Positions 14,378 through 23,184 of a stretch of DNA of 24,324 nt are shown piece after piece. Position 1 is the stretch's first letter, and the number at the start of each line of letters is the position of its first letter. Source of the DNA: Aquirhabdus sp. (GTDB lineage Bacteria > Pseudomonadota > Gammaproteobacteria > Pseudomonadales > Moraxellaceae). The stretch spans positions 1 through 24,324 of the forward strand of contig JASLGO010000156.1 of assembly GCA_030150135.1 (NCBI GenBank), written 5' to 3'. The notes beneath the pieces were generated by a model, which saw only the letters and a program-made list of their open reading frames with translations, searched no databases and was not told the origin of the DNA. The position numbers were made by a program, and so were the translations under genes.

Positions 14378-17323
14378 TTATATCAAGATCTCGCGCTTAC
14401 CATTAGATTGCATTGCACTGATCACACCATGCTCTTCCAGTGAATCAACAATCCGCGCCGCACGGTTATAGCCCAATGAAAACTTACGTTGAATCGCAGA
14501 TGCAGACACTTTCTTCGTTTCCATAATAAATGCATACACATCATCATAGAGAGGATCACGATCTGAATCACCTTCTGAAGAATCGTAACCTCCACCTTTG
14601 CTCGGTGCTTCCTCATCGTAGGCGTTCAAAATATCATCTACATAATCAGGACTTCCCCGCTCACGCCACGCATCACACACACGATTCACCTCATCATCAC
14701 TGATGAATGCACCATGAACACGCTCAGGCTCATTTTTACCCGGCGCAAGGAACAACATATCGCCATGACCTAGCAAATATTCTGCACCGCCTTCATCCAG
14801 AATCGTTCGAGAGTCGACCTTACTATTCACACGCAACGCCGCACGTGTCGGAATATTCGCTTTAATCAAACCTGTGATCACATCAACCGAAGGACGCTGC
14901 GTGGCGAGGATCAAGTGAATACCTGCTGCACGAGACTTCTGAGCCAAACGTTGAATCAACTCTTCAGCTTTCTTGCCGACCTGCATAATCATATCGGCGA
15001 ATTCGTCAGCAACTACAACAATCATCGGCATAGGTTTAAGTCGAGGAGCGCGTTGTTGTAATGCACTATCTTCAGGGCGCCACAACGGATCATACAACTC
15101 TTCGCCGCGCGCAATCGCTTCGGTAACCTTTTGGTTAAATGCCTCAAGGTTACGCACTTTCATGTGCGCAAGTAACTTATAACGGCGTTCCATTTCACCG
15201 ACCGACCAATTCAACGAACTTGCAGCATCCTTCATGTCCGTCACAACAGGCGTCAGTAGATGTGGAATATCGTTATAGTTCGACAATTCCAACTGCTTCG
15301 GATCAATCAGAATCAAACGCAACTGAGTCGGCGTATATTTCAGCAGCATCGATAACAACATGGAGTTAATCGCAACAGATTTACCTGAACCCGTTGTCCC
15401 TGCAACCAACATATGCGGTGCTTTCGCCAAATCGGTTAATACAGGTCGCCCAGCGATATCCTTACCCATCGCCATGCTAATCAATCCTTTCGGATCACGA
15501 TAAGCATCAGTTTCAAGCAATTCAATCAAGCGAACCATCTCGCGGTTGGAGTTTGGTACTTCGATACCGATGTATGGTTTACCCGGAATCACCTCAACCA
15601 CACGCACAGAAGCCATAGACAGCGACCGTGCCAAATCTCGTGCAATATTCGTGACTTTTGATGCTTTTACACCTGGTGCAAGCTCCAACTCGAAACGTGT
15701 TACCACGGGTCCTGGCTGAGCCTCAATCACTTGTGCGACTACGTTAAACTCTTTCAGTTTAATTTCTAACAAACGAGACAAACGCTCTAATTGTTCAGCT
15801 GAATAGCTGACTTTACGCTTCGGATCAGGCAGCTCTAATAACTCTAAACTTGGTAATGGGCTCAAATCTGCACGATGTTGAGCAGTTTGCATCGCACGCG
15901 ACATTGGGCGTCCCATCGCATCCGTCAAAGGTGCATCCCAATCATCTTTTGCAACAGCATTTTCAACAACACTGGCAACCACTGGCTCATTTTGAGTTTG
16001 ATCAATAATTACAGGACTAGATACTTGCTCAACATGCTGCACTAGAGTTGAAATTTGTTGATGAGGCGTCGAAATACTGTGATGTTGCTCCACTGGCGCA
16101 CGAACAATCGGTTGCTCAATAAATGCCGCTAAATCATCTTCAAAGGATTGATTCTGTTCAATGATGTTATTTTCAATAACACCGCTTGGTTCAAGAACCG
16201 TATCTTGTTTAATAATTTCAATGGAATCGCTGGTCTGAGCAGAAGGTCGTACGATCTGTGTTGCCAATTGATGTTCTGGTTGATGCTCAGGAATGACATC
16301 CAATGCTTTATGAAAAAAGTCATCTTCCCAGTCTATCTTCGGCGCAACCCGCGCCACAACAGGCGCTAATGTAGCTGCTACAGCTGGTGCCGCTGAAACA
16401 GGAGCTGCGGCTTGTACAGTCGGCGTAATAACAGACTCTTGTATAACAGGGCTCATGGTTGGAGTTACAGGTGATGATATTGCCGAAGATTGGGCTGCGG
16501 CTTCAGCCATGACAGATGCAAAAGATTCGGCTTCTGGCTCGATTGTCTGCAATGCAGGCTTTTCTAGATTTTTTGATAATTCAGTTGCTGAAGGCTGAAT
16601 AACATCTTTGGTTGCAACAACACTCACACTCTCCTGAACATGTCCTGATTGAATTGCTGCATTGGCTGCCACAGGAGTTGATGCGACAACAGCAGGAATC
16701 ACAGGAAATTTATCGTTTTTATGAGATGTCGCTTCTTCAGGCTCATTTCGATAAAAAAGCTCATTCAGCAATAACGGAATTTCACCAACAGTATCAAAAG
16801 TTTTACTCCAAACCACACCAAATGAGAATGTGAAAATAACTAAAAACAAAACAATGAGTAACGCAGTTACTAATATTAATGGCATAAACCCAAGCAGATG
16901 TTGAGACATCTCGAAGCCTAAGATTCCACCCGCTGCATTTTGTAAAGTGTCTGATGGCTCCACGCCATGCAACCCAAACAATGTTGCAGCAATCACGACC
17001 AAAAAGATTTCACCAGCATAACGAAACGGACGCTGCACAAAACTATGTGGATACCAAAGTTGCACCGCTTCAAGCAAAATCAAGAAAGGCAAAAATAACG
17101 CTGCGCGTCCAAGAAAACCATGCAATAAATCAGCAAGCCAAGCACCTGCGATCCCTGTTGCATTGCTGACATGTTGTGTATCACTCGATAAGTGCGTCCA
17201 CCCAGGATCAAAAGGTGTATAAGTCACTGTCGCAACCAGCGAATACGCACCGATAATCACCAAAAATATAGTGAGCATGACTCGATGCGCACGCGCGTCC
17301 GTTAAATTCTTCGCATTCAACAT
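14378..17323 (-). CDS. ftsK: DNA translocase FtsK
   Basis: A 981-aa septal DNA motor that clears chromosomes from the closing septum and activates XerCD at dif. There are about four N-terminal membrane helices (near 15-34, 72-90, 104-120, 143-170) and a linker of about 300 residues rich in Ala/Val/Pro/Gln/Glu. The alpha/beta motor has Walker A AGTTGSGKSVA near residue 640 and Walker B MIVVVADEFADM. The C-terminal gamma winged helix (about 915-981) has KVSASAIQRKFSLGYNRAAR, which reads the polar KOPS sites. The length fits FtsK rather than a short SpoIIIE-like protein. The start at 17323 has a weak binding site (AGGGT, about 11 nt). It is monocistronic in appearance. Confidence 0.96.
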   Translation of the reverse strand: MLNAKNLTDARAHRVMLTIFLVIIGAYSLVATVTYTPFDPGWTHLSSDTQHVSNATGIAGAWLADLLHGFLGRAALFLPFLILLEAVQLWYPHSFVQRPFRYAGEIFLVVIAATLFGLHGVEPSDTLQNAAGGILGFEMSQHLLGFMPLILVTALLIVLFLVIFTFSFGVVWSKTFDTVGEIPLLLNELFYRNEPEEATSHKNDKFPVIPAVVASTPVAANAAIQSGHVQESVSVVATKDVIQPSATELSKNLEKPALQTIEPEAESFASVMAEAAAQSSAISSPVTPTMSPVIQESVITPTVQAAAPVSAAPAVAATLAPVVARVAPKIDWEDDFFHKALDVIPEHQPEHQLATQIVRPSAQTSDSIEIIKQDTVLEPSGVIENNIIEQNQSFEDDLAAFIEQPIVRAPVEQHHSISTPHQQISTLVQHVEQVSSPVIIDQTQNEPVVASVVENAVAKDDWDAPLTDAMGRPMSRAMQTAQHRADLSPLPSLELLELPDPKRKVSYSAEQLERLSRLLEIKLKEFNVVAQVIEAQPGPVVTRFELELAPGVKASKVTNIARDLARSLSMASVRVVEVIPGKPYIGIEVPNSNREMVRLIELLETDAYRDPKGLISMAMGKDIAGRPVLTDLAKAPHMLVAGTTGSGKSVAINSMLLSMLLKYTPTQLRLILIDPKQLELSNYNDIPHLLTPVVTDMKDAASSLNWSVGEMERRYKLLAHMKVRNLEAFNQKVTEAIARGEELYDPLWRPEDSALQQRAPRLKPMPMIVVVADEFADMIMQVGKKAEELIQRLAQKSRAAGIHLILATQRPSVDVITGLIKANIPTRAALRVNSKVDSRTILDEGGAEYLLGHGDMLFLAPGKNEPERVHGAFISDDEVNRVCDAWRERGSPDYVDDILNAYDEEAPSKGGGYDSSEGDSDRDPLYDDVYAFIMETKKVSASAIQRKFSLGYNRAARIVDSLEEHGVISAMQSNGKREILI

Positions 17324-17560
17324 AAAACATTTACCCTAAACCAATGCACTTATCGCAAAGAACAACACAAAAAATCCCTATCCAGAGTCTAAACAAAATA
17401 TGCCCAAAACGCATTAAGCCTAGTCTTACAAATCACTGGAAAATACCCTACATCCTGCGTGAATTAGCCGCGACTTTCAATGGATTATTGCAAACAAATC
17501 CACCAAGAAACTAATCAATCTCACTGGATTTGATTGGCGATGCTTTTTCATGAATACATC

Positions 17561-18502
17561 TTACGTTTCTTGCTTCACATTTTCATAAAATTCAACAGAA
17601 AATCCCTCGGCGCGCCAAGCATCAATTCCACCCTGTAGAGACCGTACCTGTGTATATCCTCGCTGTCTCAGCTCCCTTGCAACTTGGACTGCACTCACAT
17701 CATTCGGACACGAACAATAAACCACCATCACCTGACTTAATGGAATGTCAGCGATCGTTTCCGCAATTGCTTTGGGGTCTAATGATCGAGCACCAACAAT
17801 TCGCTCTAAATCCATGCTTTTAGCCAATGGAGATCTTGCATCAAAAATTAAAGGATGCTGCTCTTGATTGAGTAGCTCAGCAAGTTCTTTAGGAGTAATT
17901 TTTGTCTGCTTTGCAAAAATTGTAATTTGATAGCGCTGCCACCATCTGAATATCATATACACCATCAAAAGAAGACAAATCATGAATATAGCGGCTTCAC
18001 CAAATTCGGAAAGCGTAGCCAAGATCCCATTAATTTGTTGATGAAACATTGCTCCTACAACTAGCCACGTTCCAGCCCAAAGCGCAGCGCCTGCCGTGCT
18101 AAAGATGAAAAAACTTGAACGACGTAATCCTAGTGCTCCCGCTAAAGGAGGTGCGAGAGTTGCCAATCCTGGAATAAATTTGGCTATTACCAATGTCGCT
18201 ACGCCCCATCGACCAAAATGCGTTTCAGACTGACGCACACAAGAATCAGGGGACAATGATATACGACACAAAAGATGTAAGATTCGATGTCCAAAACGAC
18301 GTCCAGCCGAATACCAAACAAAATCACCTAACAAAGACGCAATGATTGCGAGCAATAAAGAGATCAAACCCAACTGAGGATCACCCATGGCAAGAGAACC
18401 CATGAGCAACAATAAAGGCAACACAGGAATCGGTAATCCGAGCTGGACAAACAGCACAACGAAGAAAACACCAAATGCACCGTATTGAGTGAGTAATGCC
18501 AT
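17561..18502 (-). CDS. DedA membrane protein fused to a rhodanese domain
   Basis: A 313-aa fusion. Residues 1-190 are a DedA/SNARE-associated membrane protein (FVQLGLPIPVLPLLLLMGS, GDFVWYSAGRRFG, KFIPGLATLAPPLAG), a family of lipid scramblases/transport proteins needed for envelope homeostasis. Residues 202-303 are a cytosolic rhodanese domain, with the active-site loop at C263-S-C265-P-N-D instead of the common C-x-x-G-x-R. The fusion is known across proteobacteria, but its task is unclear. Start: ATG 18502 with AGAGAAA upstream. An upstream in-frame extension to 18583 would run into the pckG terminator, so I leave it out. It is separated from pckG by that terminator. Confidence 0.88.
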   Translation of the reverse strand: MALLTQYGAFGVFFVVLFVQLGLPIPVLPLLLLMGSLAMGDPQLGLISLLLAIIASLLGDFVWYSAGRRFGHRILHLLCRISLSPDSCVRQSETHFGRWGVATLVIAKFIPGLATLAPPLAGALGLRRSSFFIFSTAGAALWAGTWLVVGAMFHQQINGILATLSEFGEAAIFMICLLLMVYMIFRWWQRYQITIFAKQTKITPKELAELLNQEQHPLIFDARSPLAKSMDLERIVGARSLDPKAIAETIADIPLSQVMVVYCSCPNDVSAVQVARELRQRGYTQVRSLQGGIDAWRAEGFSVEFYENVKQET

Positions 18503-18563
18503 GATTATTTCTCTAGATAATGAATAAAAATAGCATATAGTGCTAAGCCATAGACAATCTTCC

Positions 18564-18600
18564 AATAAAAAAAACCGCCTCAACTGAGACGGTTTTTTTA
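18564..18600 (-). terminator. Terminator of pckG
   Basis: Stem CCG-C-CTCA / TGAG-A-CGG (18575-18592), extended by an A-run on the left and seven T's on the right; T-tracts exist in both directions. It lies 18 nt past the pckG stop codon. Confidence 0.9.
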
Positions 18601-18618
18601 TTCCAGTGCTACATCAAA

Positions 18619-20493
18619 TTAAGCAGTTAATGCTTTCTTCTCTTGTAACGCTGCGATCAATTGTGCATTACGTTCACGAAGAACTTCTGGCAATGCATCA
18701 CCGATCTTATCAAACAGCTCTTTATGGCTTTCCAGCTCAGCGACCCATAGATCATGATCTTGTGAAGTGACTTGTTCGAACTCTTCACGGCTAAATGTCG
18801 TGCCAGTCCAGTTCAAATCTTCATACGCAGGAACATAACCAATCGGAGTTTCTTCAGCATGGATCGTGTTTTCACAACGGTTGATCATCCACTCTAGAAC
18901 GCGAGTGTTTTGACCAAAACCAGGCCATACGAAGTTACCATTCGCATCGCGACGGAACCAGTTCACATTGAAAATCTTAGGCATTTTTGCACCGCTCACA
19001 GCAGTGGCTGCTTGCAGTTTTTCACCCATATTCAACCAATGTTGGAAGTAATCGCCCATGTTGTAACCACAGAATGGCAACATCGCAAACGGATCACGAC
19101 GAACAACACCTTGCTTACCAACAGCCGCAGCAGTCGTTTCAGAACCCATCGTTGCTGCTTTATACACGCCGTCAACCCAGTCGAATGCTTCAGTCACCAA
19201 TGGCACTGTGTCTGCACGACGACCACCGAAGATGAATGCAGAAATCGGCACACCTGCTGGATTTTCCCAGTCAGCGTCGATTGATGGACATTGACCTGCA
19301 GATACAGTGAAGCGTGAGTTTGGATGCGCTGCTGGCGTACCCAAGTCTTTTGACCATGCTTGACCTTTCCAATCGGTCAGGTTAGCTGGCGCTTCTTTGC
19401 TCAGACCTTCCCACCATACATCACCGTCTTCAGTCATCGCGACATTGGTATAAATGGTGTTTTTATACAATGTTGCCAAGCAGTTCGGGTTAGTTTTTTC
19501 GCTAGTACCCGGTGCAACACCGAAGAAACCTGCTTCTGGGTTGATTGCATACAGACGACCATCAGCACCCGGCTTAAGCCATGCAATGTCATCACCGACA
19601 GTTTCAATTTTCCAGCCTTCAAACCCTGCTGGTGGAATCAACATTGCAAAGTTTGTTTTACCACAAGCTGATGGGAACGCTGCTGCAACGTAATGTTTTT
19701 CACCTTTTGGACTGGTTAAGCCCAAAATCAACATGTGTTCAGCCAACCAGCCTTGGTCGCGACCCATGACAGATGCGATACGCAATGCCAAACATTTTTT
19801 ACCGAGCAATGCATTGCCACCGTAACCTGAACCAAAAGACCAGATTTCACGAGTTTCTGGGTAATGCACGATGTATTTAGTATCGTTACATGGCCATTTG
19901 ACGTCCGCTTGACCTTCTGCCAATGGTGCACCAACTGAATGAACGCATGGAACAAACTCACCATCAGTACCGATTACGTCATACACTTCTTTGCCCATAC
20001 GCGCCATGATGCGCATATTGACCACAACATAAGGAGAGTCGCTGAGCTCAATCCCAACGTGTGCAATGTGGCTACCCAATGGGCCCATTGAGAACGGTAC
20101 AACATACATCGTACGACCACGCATACAACCTTCGAACAGACCGTTCAAAGTTGCACGCATTTCAGCAGGCGCAGCCCAATTATTGGTTGAACCTGCGTCT
20201 TCTTTTTTCTCAGAGCAAATAAAAGTACGTTCTTCTACACGAGCCACATCAGATGGGCTTGATAACGCGAGATAAGAACCAGGGCGTTTTTCTTCATTAA
20301 GTTTTGTCATCATGCCTGAATTGACCATCAGATCAAGTAGGCGTTGATTCTCTTCATCACTACCATCAACCCACTCAATGCGGTCTGGTTGGGTAAGTGC
20401 TGCGATCTGCTCTACCCAAGCGATAAGCTTGGTATGGCGAACGAATGCTGGAACTGTTGATTTGAAAGAATCAGAAGCTGTCACTTGGGTCAT
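18619..20493 (-). CDS. pckG: Phosphoenolpyruvate carboxykinase, GTP-dependent
   Basis: A 624-aa cytosolic enzyme converting oxaloacetate plus GTP to PEP plus CO2, the entry to gluconeogenesis from acetate, fatty acids or amino acids. GTP-class marks are FPSACGKTNFAML (P-loop with the reactive Cys, about residue 275), GDDIAWLKPG, NPEAGFFGVAPGT, FIFGGRRADTVPLV and RRDPFAMLPFCGYNMGDYF. The ATP-type PckA has another sequence and is ruled out. The ATG at 20493 has AAAAGG 7 nt upstream; the frame extends to 20547 without support. It stands alone between two terminators. An inverted repeat (20626-20639) may be its operator. Confidence 0.96.
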   Translation of the reverse strand: MTQVTASDSFKSTVPAFVRHTKLIAWVEQIAALTQPDRIEWVDGSDEENQRLLDLMVNSGMMTKLNEEKRPGSYLALSSPSDVARVEERTFICSEKKEDAGSTNNWAAPAEMRATLNGLFEGCMRGRTMYVVPFSMGPLGSHIAHVGIELSDSPYVVVNMRIMARMGKEVYDVIGTDGEFVPCVHSVGAPLAEGQADVKWPCNDTKYIVHYPETREIWSFGSGYGGNALLGKKCLALRIASVMGRDQGWLAEHMLILGLTSPKGEKHYVAAAFPSACGKTNFAMLIPPAGFEGWKIETVGDDIAWLKPGADGRLYAINPEAGFFGVAPGTSEKTNPNCLATLYKNTIYTNVAMTEDGDVWWEGLSKEAPANLTDWKGQAWSKDLGTPAAHPNSRFTVSAGQCPSIDADWENPAGVPISAFIFGGRRADTVPLVTEAFDWVDGVYKAATMGSETTAAAVGKQGVVRRDPFAMLPFCGYNMGDYFQHWLNMGEKLQAATAVSGAKMPKIFNVNWFRRDANGNFVWPGFGQNTRVLEWMINRCENTIHAEETPIGYVPAYEDLNWTGTTFSREEFEQVTSQDHDLWVAELESHKELFDKIGDALPEVLRERNAQLIAALQEKKALTA

Positions 20494-20625
20494 GGTGAGG
20501 CCTTTTTCGTAAGAATACGAGCTAAGACAGTCCCGGATCACGGGCACTGCCGCTAAAAATTTGAGGACATATTAAAGCACAAAAACGCCGCATTTAGAAG
20601 ACTGTATAACAGGCATAAATTTTCG

Positions 20626-20639
20626 TGATAGTAGTATCA
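20626..20639. promoter_or_regulatory. Inverted repeat upstream of pckG, candidate operator
   Basis: TGATA-GTAG-TATCA, perfect 5-bp arms, about 15 nt upstream of the candidate extended -10 box and therefore over its -35 region. This fits a repressor or class II activator site. No regulator gene is nearby to pair it with. Confidence 0.35.
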
Positions 20640-20716
20640 ACGAGGAAAATAGACTTATAAAAGATCTTTTTTTATATCCAAACATATATACCACAAACAC
20701 TTATCAAACTCTCGTT

Positions 20717-20750
20717 CAAAAAAACCGCACGACTCAAATACGGTTTTTTA
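20717..20750 (-). terminator. Terminator of the PF10118 gene
   Basis: AAAAAACCG / CGGTTTTTT stem with a 13-nt loop (20719-20749) and T-tracts on both sides, 92 nt after the stop at 20842. It insulates pckG from read-through. Confidence 0.7.
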
Positions 20751-20841
20751 AACTCATTTAAGACACGCTCTCATGTCACTCTGCTTACAAAATAAACATC
20801 ATTCGATGAAAATCTTTGCTTTTTAAGCATTCCCAACAGAC

Positions 20842-21720
20842 TTAAGCCGTCATTCCTAAGATTGTACGATATTTGTCTAAAAGCGCATGCGTGTTGTGCT
20901 GCCAAGGATGAAAGTTAGGCCTGAAGTAATCCCAAGTATCAGGAATAATCTCTGTGAAGAAACCATGGCGACCCCATGCCAAACTCAATCCTTTTCGCCA
21001 CGAACGCAAATTCAGCATTTGACCATCGCGATACATCAGTGTTGCCCAAAAGCCAAACTTCGCTGCGACAATGAAGGTAATCGCTAAAATCATCACAATT
21101 GCACGATTAAGATATGCGGAGACACCACTGCCGTAGAGTTTTTCATAGACATCAAACGCAACTGATTTATGTTCATTCTCCTCCACCGAATGCCATAACC
21201 ATAGATGTTTCATGGTTTCATCATGCATGAGAGCTTGAATATCAGTACGTCGCATCAATTGCGCCGCAATAGTTCCTGTAAAGTGTTCTAGTGCGCAGGT
21301 CACGGCAAGACGCATCTTTGGGCTATCGCGAAAAACATATTTAGTCGCTACATGCAAAAGGTTATAGGTAAAGCGCTCTAGTGACTCAGGATGCAAACCG
21401 TGAATCTGCGCACTGGTATTAAAGGCATGATGCTCTTTTGCATGCATGGCTTCTTGACCAATAAACGCACTAATATCTTTTTGAAGTTGAGGATCATCAG
21501 TGATCAGATCACGAACTGCACGAACGCTATCGACAAAATAGCGCTCACCGTCAGGAAACATCACTGACAATGCGGTCATCAAATGTGTGCTCGCAGGATC
21601 GTCACCAAGCCAATACTTTGGAACATCCTGAAATGTGAAATCCATACGACGTACAGGAAAAGCCGCTTTTAAGGCAAATGGTGCACTCGTATTTGTAATC
21701 TGTTCAAATTTAGCATTCAC
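20842..21720 (-). CDS. PF10118-type metal-dependent hydrolase
   Basis: A 292-aa protein matching the predicted metal-dependent hydrolase family PF10118, all-helical and ferritin-like in character. Likely metal ligands are in GQEAMHAKEH (about 88-97), ALEHFTG (about 143-149) and HSVEENEHKS (about 176-185). A hydrophobic helix near 208-225 suggests membrane contact. The opening VRRMDFTFQDVPKYW is typical of the family. Its activity is not established; in Moraxellaceae and pseudomonads it often sits among lipid genes. The start is a GTG with AAGGAG 8 nt upstream. It is divergent from the lipid kinase. Confidence 0.82.
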   Translation of the reverse strand: MNAKFEQITNTSAPFALKAAFPVRRMDFTFQDVPKYWLGDDPASTHLMTALSVMFPDGERYFVDSVRAVRDLITDDPQLQKDISAFIGQEAMHAKEHHAFNTSAQIHGLHPESLERFTYNLLHVATKYVFRDSPKMRLAVTCALEHFTGTIAAQLMRRTDIQALMHDETMKHLWLWHSVEENEHKSVAFDVYEKLYGSGVSAYLNRAIVMILAITFIVAAKFGFWATLMYRDGQMLNLRSWRKGLSLAWGRHGFFTEIIPDTWDYFRPNFHPWQHNTHALLDKYRTILGMTA

Positions 21721-22221
21721 GATTTCAACTCCTTACGGCACATTTATCAAAATATCTTGATACTTACCAACCACATACACAGAGTCACAGATCATTTTTA
21801 TCTATAAAAACGATCTTCTCTCATGATATTAGTAGCGTCTCGAATAGATTTAAAGTCAAATGCATGGCACTAAATGCCATCTTTTGGAATTTTCAGCCAC
21901 ACCTTGTTTTTTAAATAATATTTTTCAATGATATATCTTTAAGAAAATAGATTAAATTTATAAAAATATTTTTTACATCGATGAAAATCACGCAAAATAA
22001 ACAAATATCTAATATATCAAGCTAATTCAATACATTATTAATAATTTTCTACCTCCAAAAAGTATGAAGTTTAGACAAAGATGGCGTATGATTATTTTAT
22101 AGATAGCCAACTTAAAAATAGTCCATCAAACTGATAAATCTATCTTGCAACAACAGGATTGAAAAATATTAAGAATGGTTTAAAAAGCAATAGTTTTTTA
22201 ATGGATAAACCAGAGATAAAT
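21721..22221. promoter_or_regulatory. Long AT-rich divergent region, PF10118 gene / lipid kinase
   Basis: About 500 nt, very AT-rich from 21900 to 22160, with one clear symmetric site at 21864-21880 (listed separately). No convincing ORF, tRNA or terminator is seen. The kinase start could lie at 22201 or even 22159, which would shorten the gap. Confidence 0.4.
21864..21880. promoter_or_regulatory. Perfect inverted repeat ATGGCA-N5-TGCCAT
   Basis: ATGGCA-CTAAA-TGCCAT, 145 nt upstream of the PF10118 start. Its 15-bp core TGGCACTAAATGCCA is close to the minus-strand sequence at 12086-12100 (12 of 15), pointing to a shared regulator of two lipid-related loci. It is not a sigma54 site, since the GG-to-GC distance is 10, not 12. 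Confidence 0.5.
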
Positions 22222-23184
22222 ATGCTTATACAACAAGCACCCACTAAACGGCTCATTTCTCTGATCGTCAATGCATCATCAGGTCATCGTATGCCTGAGG
22301 TTGAGCCTATCCATAGCGTACTGATGCAGTATTTCACAGAGCATGGCTGTGACGTAGAACTGCATCTCGTTGAACAATTCTATGCACTATCACAACTGAC
22401 ATTTAAAGTCGCCGCACGGCATCAAGACAAAAAAGGCATTATTGTGGTTGCAGGAGGTGACGGGACTATTAATGCCGTCGCGCAAGTGCTGCTACATGGC
22501 AAAATCCCAATAGGGATCATTCCTCTGGGTACCTTTAATTATGTTGCTCGCGCGCTAGGTATTCCACTTGATCCTTTGGAAGCTGCTCATACTGTTTTAC
22601 ACGGTCATCACCATACGATTCATGTGGGCTGCATAAATCAATACATCTACCTCAATAATGCATCAATTGGTCTCTACCCTCGTCTCATTGAGCAACGTGA
22701 ATACGATAATCATCGCTTTGGACGATTTCGCTTTGTCGCCAAGATTTCTGGCTTCGCTGCGCTTATGCGTGAACAACAAAAACTTAAACTCAAGCTCATC
22801 ATTGATGGCCGAGTAAAACCGATCGAATCACCACTTGTATTTTTTGGTAATAATCCACTACAACTCAAAGACTATAAACTAAATCTGGCAGAATGCGCGG
22901 CTCAAGGAAAATTAGCAGTGGTTGCAATTACTGAAGTCTCTAAACTACAAACTTTAAAACTCATTGCACAGCTACAACTTGGCACCTTTGAACAAGCGCC
23001 TGAAGTCACTGCATTTTGTGCAGACTCTATTCGTATTGAATCCAAAGCCAGACAAATGAAAGTCGCCATTGATGGTGAAATTGTTTATGTTCAAACCCCA
23101 TTGCACTTCTCTGTTGCTCATTGTGCGCTAACGTTCATTGTGCCTCATTCCTCAGGAACTGATCATGCTTCTACACCTATCTGA
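22222..23184 (+). CDS. Diacylglycerol kinase-like lipid kinase (DAGK_cat)
   Basis: A 320-aa protein of the DAGK catalytic family (YegS/DgkB/LCB5-like). The nucleotide motif is VVAGGDGTINAV, followed by IPLGTFNYVARALGIP, which is F-N-Y where many relatives have T-x-N-D. LNNASIGLYP and a C-terminal beta domain with MKVAIDGEIV complete the fold. It phosphorylates a lipid, probably diacylglycerol or a related alcohol, on the cytosolic side. I start at ATG 22222, where GAG lies 6 nt upstream; ATG 22201 and TTG 22159 are in frame but lack support. It overlaps the next gene by 20 nt, so the two are translationally coupled. Confidence 0.82.
   Translation: MLIQQAPTKRLISLIVNASSGHRMPEVEPIHSVLMQYFTEHGCDVELHLVEQFYALSQLTFKVAARHQDKKGIIVVAGGDGTINAVAQVLLHGKIPIGIIPLGTFNYVARALGIPLDPLEAAHTVLHGHHHTIHVGCINQYIYLNNASIGLYPRLIEQREYDNHRFGRFRFVAKISGFAALMREQQKLKLKLIIDGRVKPIESPLVFFGNNPLQLKDYKLNLAECAAQGKLAVVAITEVSKLQTLKLIAQLQLGTFEQAPEVTAFCADSIRIESKARQMKVAIDGEIVYVQTPLHFSVAHCALTFIVPHSSGTDHASTPI

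Larger units (their letters stand above)
20494..20841. promoter_or_regulatory. pckG upstream region
   Basis: A 348-nt gap holding the long pckG leader/promoter and, further right, the terminator of the PF10118 gene. On the minus strand TGTTATACA (20603-20611) could be an extended -10, which would give a leader of about 100 nt. AAAAGATCTTTT occurs near 20659. No small gene is evident. Confidence 0.35.

Noticed and set aside
14973..17169. Plus-strand ORFs opposite ftsK
   Set aside because: They are shadows of a strongly conserved gene with no family motifs and no start signals.
18503..18583. 27-residue N-terminal extension of the DedA-rhodanese protein
   Set aside because: It would begin inside the pckG terminator hairpin and has no ribosome binding site; ATG 18502 gives the usual DedA start.
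18910..20275. Several plus-strand ORFs opposite pckG
   Set aside because: The pckG reading frame is unambiguous; the antisense frames have Cys/His/Arg-rich nonsense composition and no binding sites.
21865..21880. Possible sigma54 promoter (TGGCAC followed by TGCC)
   Set aside because: The GG to GC spacing is 10 nt instead of 12 and the second block is TGCC, not TTGC. The perfect symmetry fits an operator better.
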